Source: Paraprevotella sp.
Lineage (GTDB): Bacteria; Bacteroidota; Bacteroidia; Bacteroidales; Bacteroidaceae
Assembly: GCA_017425765.1 (NCBI GenBank)
Contig: JAFOXE010000248.1
Location: 1 to 12,251 of the forward strand
Direction of reading: 5' to 3'
Length of the DNA: 12,251 bases
In this document: positions 1 to 5,808 of the stretch, piece by piece
Layout of the letters: each line of letters opens with the position of its first letter
How positions within the stretch are numbered: the first letter of the stretch is position 1
Program-made: the position numbers and the translations under genes
Notes under the pieces: model-generated
The model's database searches: none
What the model was told of the DNA's origin: nothing
The model's input: the letters and a program-made list of their open reading frames with translations, nothing else

Positions 1-113
1 GCATTCGCAATGTACCTACAGTATTGTTCATCAAAGGTGGTGAAGTAGTAGACAAACAAGTAGGTGCTGCGGCCAAGTCGGTGTTCGAAGATAAATTGAA
101 AGCCATTCTATAA
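1..113 (+). CDS. trxA: Thioredoxin, C-terminal part (5' end outside window)
   Basis: The frame is open from the window edge (first complete codon at base 3) to a TAA at 111-113 and gives about 36 residues. They match the end of a thioredoxin fold: an Ile-Arg-Asn-Val-Pro-Thr stretch with the conserved cis-proline that faces the redox site, a beta-strand (VLFIKGG), the Gly turn, a second strand (EVVDKQVGA), and a final amphipathic helix ending KLKAIL. Thioredoxins reduce disulfides in cytoplasmic proteins. The Cys-Gly-Pro-Cys site would lie upstream of the window, so activity cannot be confirmed. The next gene starts 12 bases after the stop on the same strand, suggesting one transcript. A thioredoxin-like domain ending a larger protein is possible but less likely given the short tail. 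Confidence 0.8.
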   Translation, partial: IRNVPTVLFIKGGEVVDKQVGAAAKSVFEDKLKAIL

Positions 114-125
114 TATATAAGGAGT

Positions 126-458
126 ATGGATAATTTAGAAACAGAGCTCTTGATGGACGCTGAGGACGATGCTCGCGCCATTGAGTTCATTAGAAATTAT
201 TTGCCTCAGGAATTGAAAGAGCGCTTTACAGAAGACGAACTCTACTATTTCCTTGACGTCATTGTAGAATATTACGCCACCAGCGGAATTCTGGATGCTG
301 AACCCGATAAAGATGGCTGCATCGACATTGACATGGAAAAAATTGTAGATTACGTGGTAAAACAAGCTCGTAAAGACAAGATGGGTGAATACGACCCCGA
401 AGAAGTTATGTGGGTGGTACAAGGCGAAATGGAGTACGGAGAAAGTTTGGAGGACTGA
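126..458 (+). CDS. Small, very acidic conserved-type protein with an EF-hand-like loop; function unknown
   Basis: This is a 110-residue soluble protein with no signal peptide or membrane segment. It has about 33 Asp/Glu against about 10 Lys/Arg, so it is strongly negative. The predicted layout is helical: an acidic start, a helix around 17-33, a helix around 36-54 rich in Tyr and Phe, a loop at 57-70, a helix around 71-85, and a last segment with two Trp-free turns around a single Trp at 96. The loop reads Glu59-x-Asp61-x-Asp63-Gly64-x-Ile66-x-x-x-Met70-Glu71. This resembles an EF-hand calcium loop between two helices, but position 1 is Glu and the closing Glu is one place late. The gene follows thioredoxin by 12 bases. 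The purine run AAGGAG (119-124) is only one base from the ATG, too close for a normal Shine-Dalgarno; no in-frame start is better placed. I do not recognise a named family. Confidence 0.8.
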   Translation: MDNLETELLMDAEDDARAIEFIRNYLPQELKERFTEDELYYFLDVIVEYYATSGILDAEPDKDGCIDIDMEKIVDYVVKQARKDKMGEYDPEEVMWVVQGEMEYGESLED

Positions 459-484
459 CACACACCGCCAAACAGACGAGCATC

Positions 485-525
485 TGCACACCACCTAGTT
501 GAGCATCTCGTTGCATCAAGGCGAG
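485..525. repeat. Intergenic stretch sharing words with the 5521-5580 region
   Basis: Between the acidic-protein gene and its terminator lie the 11-mer TGCACACCACC (485-495), then CATCTCG (504-510), CATCA (514-518) and CGAG (522-525). The same four words in the same order occur at 5521-5580 downstream of the SLC13 permease gene, with different spacing. CATCTCG and CGAG can form a short imperfect stem here; at the second site they form part of a perfect terminator stem. This may be a decayed copy of a dispersed intergenic element, or chance similarity in compositionally biased spacer DNA. Confidence 0.3.
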
Positions 526-535
526 CATGTATATA

Positions 536-587
536 GCAATTAGTCCTGCATCTAATTTAGGTTAGATGCAGGACTAATTGCTTTTTT
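536..587 (+). terminator. Strong rho-independent terminator after the thioredoxin/acidic-protein operon
   Basis: A perfect 20-bp stem (536-555 pairing with 562-581) closes a 6-base loop and is followed by six T on the plus strand (582-587). It stops the plus-strand operon. It may also block transcription arriving from the convergent exporter gene, but on the minus strand no T-run follows the stem, so it is best read as one-directional. Confidence 0.9.
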
Positions 588-656
588 ATGTGTTTCCACA
601 CGGAAGAAAGACCTATTCTCTAACTTCCACAGCCTTGGATATAAACAAAAAACACT

Positions 657-1910
657 TTATTCTAAAGTAAATCCCAAGGCCTCTACTGTTTTACGCACCT
701 CTTCGTCACTAACTTTTCCGGATATGATAGTTTTGCCGGTAGCTAATTCAACCTCTACGTGTTCCACGCCGAGCAAGGAACCTAAGGCACGTTCTACATT
801 AGTACGACAATGATTGCAACTCATACCTTTTACATAAAACACCTTCTCACTCTCCTTGTGGGTGTGGTGTGCACATTCGCAAGAATGACACGAACAACCA
901 TGCGACCTCTTGCAATAATGACGAACTACGACATTCAACAAAAGAACGCCCAACAAAATGCTACACGATGAAGCAAACCACGAAACATCCTCACCACAAC
1001 AATGCGCCGACTGCATCAGAGTGGACAAAAACCATTCGCGTGGAAACAGATAATCTATGCCCAAGCCAAAAAGAACAGCACCGCCCACAATTGCCAACAT
1101 ATAGAGCAAGAAAGTGCGACGGCCCAGCACCTTATTCACTACCAACATGGCACCCATATTGGTAGCCGGACCGGCCATCAAAAGCACTAATGCCGCTCCC
1201 GGAGTAAGCCCTTTTAGTAAAAGTGCCACCGCAATAGGTATAGACCCCGTGGCACACAGATACATAGGCATGCTCAACAACAATACGAAGAGAATGCTTA
1301 GCATAGGATAATATGAAAACATTGAAAAGAAGTCGTCGGGCACAATTAACGTAATCATAGCGGCCACAGCCAAGCCCACCACAAGCCATTTTCCAATATC
1401 CTCTATCATATCCACAAAGGCGTAGTGCATACCCTTTAGAAAACGCTGCCAAAGACCTCCGGTCTGTTCCTCAATCATTTTTATTTCAGTTCCGCACGCA
1501 GCCACATCCGTTTTCACATCCTTGTCAAACCAATTTATCAGTTGTCCGCCCACCAAGGCCGTAATAAAAGCAGCCAATGGCCTCACGATGGCAAAAGGAA
1601 GGCCCATTAATGAATAGGTCGCTGCTATGGAATCCACTCCCGTTTGAGGTGTTGCAATTAGGAACGAAACTGTAGAGGCCTTTGATGCTCCTTCTCTCCG
1701 CAATGACATGGCCGTAGGGATAACTCCACATGAACACAACGGCAACGGCACACCAATAAGTGCCGCACTCAACACCGTCCTGAAATTATTTTTGGAAAGG
1801 TATTGCTGATAAATCCTACCCGGCACAAAAGCATGCATCAATCCTGCTATAAAGAAGCCCAACAACAAGTAGGGCGACATCTCATTCACTAAGTGTATAA
1901 TCTCTTGCAT
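657..1910 (-). CDS. SO_0444-family Cu/Zn-type efflux permease with fused C-terminal HMA domain
   Basis: This 417-residue inner-membrane permease belongs to the ArsP-like (PF03773) superfamily. About eight hydrophobic segments lie between residues 12 and 330. The family signature Pro-Leu-Pro-Leu-Cys59-Ser-Cys61-Gly sits in the first half, and a related half-repeat (Met-Pro-Met-Tyr-Leu-Cys219, then AGPATNMG at 246-253) in the second. After the last membrane segment comes a Cys/His-rich linker (333-351, with Cys at 333, 339, 341, 344, 346 and His at 337, 342, 348, 349, 351). A heavy-metal-associated domain follows at 357-417, with Gly-Met-Ser-Cys365-Asn-His-Cys368. Members of this family are linked to export of Cu(I)/Zn(II); here the linker and HMA domain probably collect the metal and hand it to the channel. 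The gene stands alone; its start follows a -7 box by about 30 bases. The exact metal cannot be read from sequence; organoarsenical export (ArsP) is less likely given the HMA fusion. Confidence 0.9.
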   Translation of the reverse strand: MQEIIHLVNEMSPYLLLGFFIAGLMHAFVPGRIYQQYLSKNNFRTVLSAALIGVPLPLCSCGVIPTAMSLRREGASKASTVSFLIATPQTGVDSIAATYSLMGLPFAIVRPLAAFITALVGGQLINWFDKDVKTDVAACGTEIKMIEEQTGGLWQRFLKGMHYAFVDMIEDIGKWLVVGLAVAAMITLIVPDDFFSMFSYYPMLSILFVLLLSMPMYLCATGSIPIAVALLLKGLTPGAALVLLMAGPATNMGAMLVVNKVLGRRTFLLYMLAIVGGAVLFGLGIDYLFPREWFLSTLMQSAHCCGEDVSWFASSCSILLGVLLLNVVVRHYCKRSHGCSCHSCECAHHTHKESEKVFYVKGMSCNHCRTNVERALGSLLGVEHVEVELATGKTIISGKVSDEEVRKTVEALGFTLE

Positions 1911-1933
1911 CTTAATCTGTATTTAATGACAAC

Positions 1934-1971
1934 GAGAGACAAAGATATGTATTTTACCTTCTTTGTCCCTC
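1934..1971. promoter_or_regulatory. Inverted repeat over the exporter promoter: candidate operator
   Basis: GAGAGACAAAG (1934-1944) and CTTTGTCCCTC (1961-1971) are inverted 11-mers with one mismatch and a 16-base spacer. The left arm overlaps the -7 box of the metal exporter. The size and position suit a dimeric repressor, plausibly metal-responsive, but no regulator gene is adjacent and the site matches no operator I can name. Confidence 0.45.
1940..1947 (-). promoter_or_regulatory. Bacteroidota-type -7 promoter box for the metal exporter
   Basis: The minus strand reads TATCTTTG, an exact TAnnTTTG match, ending 29 bases before the ATG at 1910. This implies a 5' leader of roughly 20-25 bases. 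The nearest upstream TTG is about 26 bases away, longer than the usual -33 to -7 spacing, so the -33 element is weak or absent. Confidence 0.6.
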
Positions 1972-2083
1972 ATCAATTGCATCTAATTAACATTTTGTTC
2001 CCTTATTTACAGGAATGTTTCAACGCGATTCCATCGTAGTTCCTACTCCCACACCTTATTTTATATAGTCCCACTCGCACCGA

Positions 2084-3148
2084 CTATTTCACCTCAATGT
2101 TTTCTATTGGCTGCTCCTTTACTTTGTCCAGCGGATGAGATTGATAGGCCACCCTCTTAAAGTCTATGTCGGCAAGAGCAATCCTACGAATGTTGGAATT
2201 ATACATGGTTCGATAATACACCACGCGGTGCGTTAAATCAATTACCGAAGTCCATTGTGTGGCAGCAGGCATATCCGGCCCTTGGCCATCGGCATGTTCT
2301 ATACCTATGGGGATGTCAAAGTTATTCAACAGATGAAAGCATTGCTTCACTGTTTCGAAGGCTGTAGGTTGCTGAGGTGCTGTACCTTTATAGAATGCAG
2401 CCCGCACAAAACGGGAAGGTGAAGACGCATCTCCAGGTAATCCTAAGAAACCGCTGTTACCTCCTAACGGTCGCAACTCATGCCCCGACAAGGTGTGCTC
2501 GGGAGCACTACCCGGGAACAAGTTTACATAATTATTTAGATTTGTCAGGTGCCACTTGAAGCCCGGAGCATTGGTAAGAACGCCCACTGTATTTCGATAA
2601 AAATGCGGTATACCGTTTACAAACTCCAACACCACTTGCTTCCCCGTAGCATCACCAATACGGAAATGAACCACCGCTTCTTTATCCAAACCCACCACAC
2701 GTTGATGCGGGATAGCCCTCATAACCTCATCCACAGTAGCAAATTGCGTCAGCATCCATTGGTTCAATTGCAAATCGCCTATGCACTCGTGTTTCACGGA
2801 CGGATCGTAAGGCTGATAGTTTCCATACCCTGGGAAGAAGAACAATCCTGTAGACAACCCCGCCTCGTTGATTCCCTCAGCAATAAACTCCCTACGCACC
2901 ACCGATAAGCCCAACACACCGTATTTGGCTACAAATCTTTCCCCCTCGGCATCCTCGGGAGTAAAAGACCTCAACAATTGCCCGCGAGGAATCACCACGT
3001 ATTCACTTGGCAAAATCATTTGTGCACCTTCTATAGTGCGACCCTGAATGTAGCTCCCGTCCTTAGCCGTCAGACTTATGCCTGTACAAGCCATTGTGGG
3101 CAACAAACCGCTACAAGTAGCAGCCAACCCCATCATAAACTTCTTCAT
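2084..3148 (-). CDS. Exported choloylglycine hydrolase family (linear amide C-N hydrolase) protein
   Basis: This is a 354-residue Ntn-hydrolase of the bile salt hydrolase/penicillin V acylase family (PF02275). The ATG at 3148 is chosen because a full AGGAGGT lies six bases upstream and a signal peptide begins there; the frame stays open further upstream but with no family similarity. Residues 1-20 form a signal peptide ending Pro-Thr-Met-Ala. Cleavage after Ala20 exposes Cys21, the expected nucleophile, so export would also mature the enzyme. Other family positions visible: Gly36-Arg37-Thr-Ile-Glu40, Leu-Thr-Asn193-Ala-Pro followed by Trp-His-Leu-Thr-Asn-Leu-Asn-Asn-Tyr, and Ser-Pro-Ser-Arg246-Phe. 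At the place where bile salt hydrolases usually carry Asn and penicillin V acylases Tyr, an ungapped alignment puts Phe104. Substrate (bile salts, penicillin V, acyl-homoserine lactones or another amide) is open. The protein probably acts in the periplasm. Its lipobox is poor, so a lipoprotein is unlikely. Confidence 0.88.
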   Translation of the reverse strand: MKKFMMGLAATCSGLLPTMACTGISLTAKDGSYIQGRTIEGAQMILPSEYVVIPRGQLLRSFTPEDAEGERFVAKYGVLGLSVVRREFIAEGINEAGLSTGLFFFPGYGNYQPYDPSVKHECIGDLQLNQWMLTQFATVDEVMRAIPHQRVVGLDKEAVVHFRIGDATGKQVVLEFVNGIPHFYRNTVGVLTNAPGFKWHLTNLNNYVNLFPGSAPEHTLSGHELRPLGGNSGFLGLPGDASSPSRFVRAAFYKGTAPQQPTAFETVKQCFHLLNNFDIPIGIEHADGQGPDMPAATQWTSVIDLTHRVVYYRTMYNSNIRRIALADIDFKRVAYQSHPLDKVKEQPIENIEVK

Positions 3149-3154
3149 TCTAAT

Positions 3155-3161
3155 ACCTCCT
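3155..3161 (-). promoter_or_regulatory. Consensus ribosome binding site fixing the amidase start
   Basis: The minus strand reads AGGAGGT, six bases before the ATG at 3148. It is the only full-length Shine-Dalgarno match before a gene start in the window. It decides the start against the upstream in-frame codons, which would add 63 residues without family similarity. Confidence 0.85.
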
Positions 3162-3204
3162 ATATTTAGTTGTGTTCCGAAAAACAAGTTCGAAACTTCG
3201 GTGC

Positions 3205-3212
3205 CAAATGTA
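3205..3212 (-). promoter_or_regulatory. -7 promoter box for the amidase gene
   Basis: The minus strand reads TACATTTG, an exact TAnnTTTG match, with a leader of about 50 bases to the ATG at 3148. No convincing -33 TTG is at the expected distance. The box lies inside the frame's upstream extension, which further supports the internal start. Confidence 0.5.
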
Positions 3213-3599
3213 GAGCATATCGCATTGATGCTATCATTTCTTTGTGTAATTATGCTTAACGTCAAACTAAAAAACGTAAACAAAAATCTATCTCTCACAC
3301 CTTCACTTTTGATTGGCATGTTTTTTGAAGATAACACATTCCTACACTGTTATTCTATCAAATCTCCACCATATAAAATAAGACTCACCTTATTGCAAAA
3401 TCTATAACTTGCTCCAAAACGTTTCCTTCCCAAGTATTTCAATTCGTAAAAGTTACATCGTATTCCTAAAAATTCTATACAACATCTCTCACTGTTGAAC
3501 CACATCTACAAATGTACCGAAGACAAGTTCTATCACATTTCACTATATTTAACCTTAAGAAAAAGCATCTTACATACTCTGCACCTACTATTTTTTCGC
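3213..3599. other. Divergent intergenic region, AT-rich, no gene recognised
   Basis: This spacer separates the minus-strand amidase promoter from the plus-strand permease promoter. It is AT-rich and holds only frames without recognisable protein similarity. A second TACATTTG on the minus strand (3509-3516) could be another promoter box, about 300 bases further upstream of the amidase, but has no supporting -33. No RNA gene, repeat array or strong hairpin was seen. Confidence 0.5.
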
Positions 3600-3607
3600 T
3601 ATCTTTG
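3600..3607 (+). promoter_or_regulatory. -7 promoter box for the SLC13 permease gene
   Basis: TATCTTTG is an exact TAnnTTTG match, 33 bases before the ATG at 3641. Transcription from it would begin inside the upstream extension of the reading frame, which argues for the start at 3641. No TTG is at the usual -33 distance. Confidence 0.6.
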
Positions 3608-3640
3608 ACCTCCATAATAAAATCACACAATCACATAAAC

Positions 3641-5479
3641 ATGATTATTACTTTAGTCATTCTTGTTTTGTCGGCGATCTGCTTTGCCATTGGAAAGTTT
3701 CGTTCCGACATTGTAGCGCTATGCGCCTTAGTATTATTACTATTGTTTCGCATCCTCACACCCGAGGAGGCGCTCTCCGGATTCTCTAATTCGGTGGTCA
3801 TCATGATGGTGGGCTTATTTGTAGTGGGAGGAGCAATTTTCCAAACCGGACTGGCTAAGAAAATCAGCGGACAATTATTGAAGTTGGCCGGGAACAACGA
3901 GAATCGCCTGTTCTTACTTGTAATGCTTTGTACTGCAGCTATTGGAGCTTTTGTGAGCAACACGGGCACCGTGGCACTTATGATGCCCATTGTGGTGAGT
4001 ATGGCTGCCGGCGCCAACATGAATGCTAGTCGTCTACTCATGCCACTAGCCTTTGCGAGCAGCATGGGTGGTATGATGACCCTAATCGGTACGCCCCCTA
4101 ACCTTGTGATTCAAGATGCCTTAGTAAAGGCCGGACACGTACCTCTTTCGTTCTTCTCATTCCTACCTATTGGTTTGGTTTGCGTCACCGTGGGTATTGT
4201 AGTGTTGATGCCGCTTACCAAAATTTTCTTCTCGACCAAGCAAAAGCAACAAGGCAAGAGGAAAAAGTATAAGACTCTGAGCGAATTGGTAGCCGAATAC
4301 CATCTACAAGAAAATTTGTTCGTATTGGAAGTGCCCCATACATCGCGTCTTATAGCCAAAACGGCTGCCGACCTCGACATTCGCAACCGCTATGGTTTAT
4401 CTATCTTGGAAGTGCGTCGCGAGAACAATGGCAGCAACAGATTTTTGAAGAATGTTAGCCAACTACTAGCCGGTGCCGACGTGCCCTTGCAAGCCGGTGA
4501 TTTACTATTCATGGTGGGCAAAAGAGAAGATGTAAACCGTTTCTCGGCCGACTATAATGTTCCCCTATCGCAACGCAAGGAAAAAAACCTTGACTTCTAC
4601 GACATCGGTATGGCCGAACTTCTGGTACGCTCTTCCTCGTCACTTGTGAACCGTACCGTTCAAGAGGCCGAACTACGCTCTAAATACAGCATCAACATAT
4701 TGGGCGTAAAGCGTAAAGGAGAATATATCCGTAGCGGTTTGAAAGACTTGAAGTTCTCGGCCGGTGATGTTCTCTTGGTGCAAGGCACATGGAGCAACAT
4801 TGCTCGTTTAGGTGGCCAGGAAGAAGAATGGGTTGTACTGGGCCAACCGCTAGAGGATGCCGCAAAGGTTACCCTCGACTACAAAGCCCCATTAGCTGCC
4901 ATAATTATGATTTTAATGATCTGCATGATGGTGTTCGACTCCATCCCCGTAGCTCCTGTTACGGCGGTAATAGTAGCCGGATTGCTTATGGTGTTGCTTG
5001 GCTGCTTCCGAAACGTAGAAGCAGCCTATAAAACCATCAACTGGGAAAGCATTGTGTTAATTGCAGCTATGATGCCGATGTCGATGGCTTTGGAAAAGAC
5101 AGGAGCTTCGGCCTATATATCCCAATCTTTGGTTAGTCTGCTTGGTGATTATGGCCCTATGGCATTGTTGGCAGGAATTTATTTCACTACCTCCCTCATG
5201 ACCATGTTCATCAGCAATACAGCTACAGCCGTGTTGTTGGCGCCCATTGCCATGAGTGCTGCCGCCGAAATGGGTGTGAGCCCATATCCCTATTTGTTCG
5301 CAGTGACCGTGGGAGCAAGCATGTGTTTCGCTTCGCCTTTCTCCACACCACCCAATGCCTTGGTTATGCCCGCCGGTAACTACACTTTCATGGACTACAT
5401 AAAAGTGGGACTTCCGCTGCAAATAATCGTGGGCATTGTAATGGTATTGGTACTTCCACTACTCTACCCTTTTAATTAA
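3641..5479 (+). CDS. SLC13-family anion permease with two RCK_C (TrkA_C) domains
   Basis: This 612-residue inner-membrane transporter has the split layout of the YfbS-like branch of the SLC13/DASS group: an N-terminal membrane half (about 1-196), a cytosolic middle with two RCK_C domains (about 236-301 and 335-390), and a C-terminal membrane half (about 416-609). Each half has the family's ion/substrate motif: Ser106-Asn-Thr-Gly-Thr with Gly150-Thr-Pro-Pro-Asn, and Ser525-Asn-Thr-Ala-Thr with Ser568-Thr-Pro-Pro-Asn. The start at 3641 is preferred because the frame then opens with a membrane segment and the promoter box lies just upstream; an earlier start would add 43 unlike residues. Relatives move sulfate, dicarboxylates or other anions with sodium; the RCK_C domains may sense a ligand. 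Length is close to E. coli YfbS. The substrate is unknown and no sulfur-assimilation or dicarboxylate genes are nearby. Confidence 0.88.
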   Translation: MIITLVILVLSAICFAIGKFRSDIVALCALVLLLLFRILTPEEALSGFSNSVVIMMVGLFVVGGAIFQTGLAKKISGQLLKLAGNNENRLFLLVMLCTAAIGAFVSNTGTVALMMPIVVSMAAGANMNASRLLMPLAFASSMGGMMTLIGTPPNLVIQDALVKAGHVPLSFFSFLPIGLVCVTVGIVVLMPLTKIFFSTKQKQQGKRKKYKTLSELVAEYHLQENLFVLEVPHTSRLIAKTAADLDIRNRYGLSILEVRRENNGSNRFLKNVSQLLAGADVPLQAGDLLFMVGKREDVNRFSADYNVPLSQRKEKNLDFYDIGMAELLVRSSSSLVNRTVQEAELRSKYSINILGVKRKGEYIRSGLKDLKFSAGDVLLVQGTWSNIARLGGQEEEWVVLGQPLEDAAKVTLDYKAPLAAIIMILMICMMVFDSIPVAPVTAVIVAGLLMVLLGCFRNVEAAYKTINWESIVLIAAMMPMSMALEKTGASAYISQSLVSLLGDYGPMALLAGIYFTTSLMTMFISNTATAVLLAPIAMSAAAEMGVSPYPYLFAVTVGASMCFASPFSTPPNALVMPAGNYTFMDYIKVGLPLQIIVGIVMVLVLPLLYPFN

Positions 5480-5500
5480 GATCTACAAAAGGATAAAAAG

Positions 5501-5535
5501 ACACGATGGTGTAAATACCATGCACACCACCGTGT
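5501..5535 (+). other. Hairpin just upstream of the permease terminator
   Basis: ACACGATGGTGT (5501-5512) pairs with ACACCACCGTGT (5524-5535) with a single A-C mismatch and an 11-base loop. No T-run follows. It stands directly before the terminator stem and could stabilise the 3' end of the mRNA. Its right arm overlaps the shared word TGCACACCACC. Confidence 0.5.
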
Positions 5536-5546
5536 AGCATACATCT

Positions 5547-5586
5547 AGATGCTCATCTCGACATCACGAGATGAGCATCTTTTTTT
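5547..5586 (+). terminator. Rho-independent terminator after the SLC13 permease
   Basis: A perfect 14-bp stem (5547-5560 with 5567-5580) and a 6-base loop are followed by T through 5586. It ends the monocistronic permease transcript about 70 bases after its stop. Confidence 0.9.
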
Positions 5587-5729
5587 ACACACCTTCTCAC
5601 TTCAGCTGCTACGCATCTAAATCATGCAAGATGCACACCTCACCCAAATCTCATCAAAGCGAGGACGAAAAAGAAAACAGAATAAGAAAAAAACGCACAC
5701 TCATCCTCTTAAAATTGTATAAAAACCAC
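5587..5729. other. Intergenic spacer between permease terminator and regulator promoter
   Basis: No gene is recognised. It holds one short inverted repeat, GCATCT (5613-5618) with AGATGC (5629-5634), and another copy of TGCACACC (5632-5639), followed by an A-rich stretch up to the promoter box. Confidence 0.5.
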
Positions 5730-5737
5730 TATATTTG
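5730..5737 (+). promoter_or_regulatory. -7 promoter box for the regulator/acyl-CoA synthetase operon
   Basis: TATATTTG followed by CACC matches TAnnTTTG exactly. A TTG at 5715-5717 is only 12 bases upstream, too near for a standard -33. The predicted leader is about 65 bases. Confidence 0.65.
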
Positions 5738-5741
5738 CACC

Positions 5742-5787
5742 TTAACTTGAATAAACAGAACAAAACAGCAGCTCACTGCTAAGTTAA
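5742..5787 (+). promoter_or_regulatory. Foldable 5' leader of the regulator/ligase operon
   Basis: TTAACTT (5742-5748), at or next to the expected transcription start, pairs with AAGTTAA (5781-5787). An inner perfect stem, AGCAG (5767-5771) with CTGCT (5776-5780), abuts the outer one so that the two could stack, leaving an 18-base A-rich single strand on one side. It matches no riboswitch class that I recognise and has no terminator T-run. It could also be partly an operator for the encoded regulator. Confidence 0.35.
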
Positions 5788-5808
5788 ACGACCTATATTT
5801 TACAGGAT

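Noticed and set aside
2065..2087. Possible terminator for the amidase: ATAGTC/GACTAT on the minus strand
   Set aside because: Only six pairs, a loose 11-base loop overlapping the stop codon, and no clear T-run; no convincing terminator was found for this gene.
3177..3201. Small competing stems (CCGAA/TTCGG and AAGTT/AACTT) in the amidase leader
   Set aside because: Stems are only five pairs and overlap one another; chance is likely in this AT-rich region.
3149..3337. Upstream in-frame extension of the amidase (63 extra residues)
   Set aside because: A full AGGAGGT and a signal peptide mark the start at 3148, and the extension crosses the predicted promoter box.
3178..3534. Imperfect direct repeat CCGAA...ACAAGTTC at about 3178 and 3518
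   Set aside because: Short, needs a gap to align, and has no flanking structure; not distinguishable from chance.
3512..3640. Upstream in-frame extension of the SLC13 permease (43 extra residues)
   Set aside because: The promoter box at 3600-3607 lies inside it and the permease fold begins at 3641.
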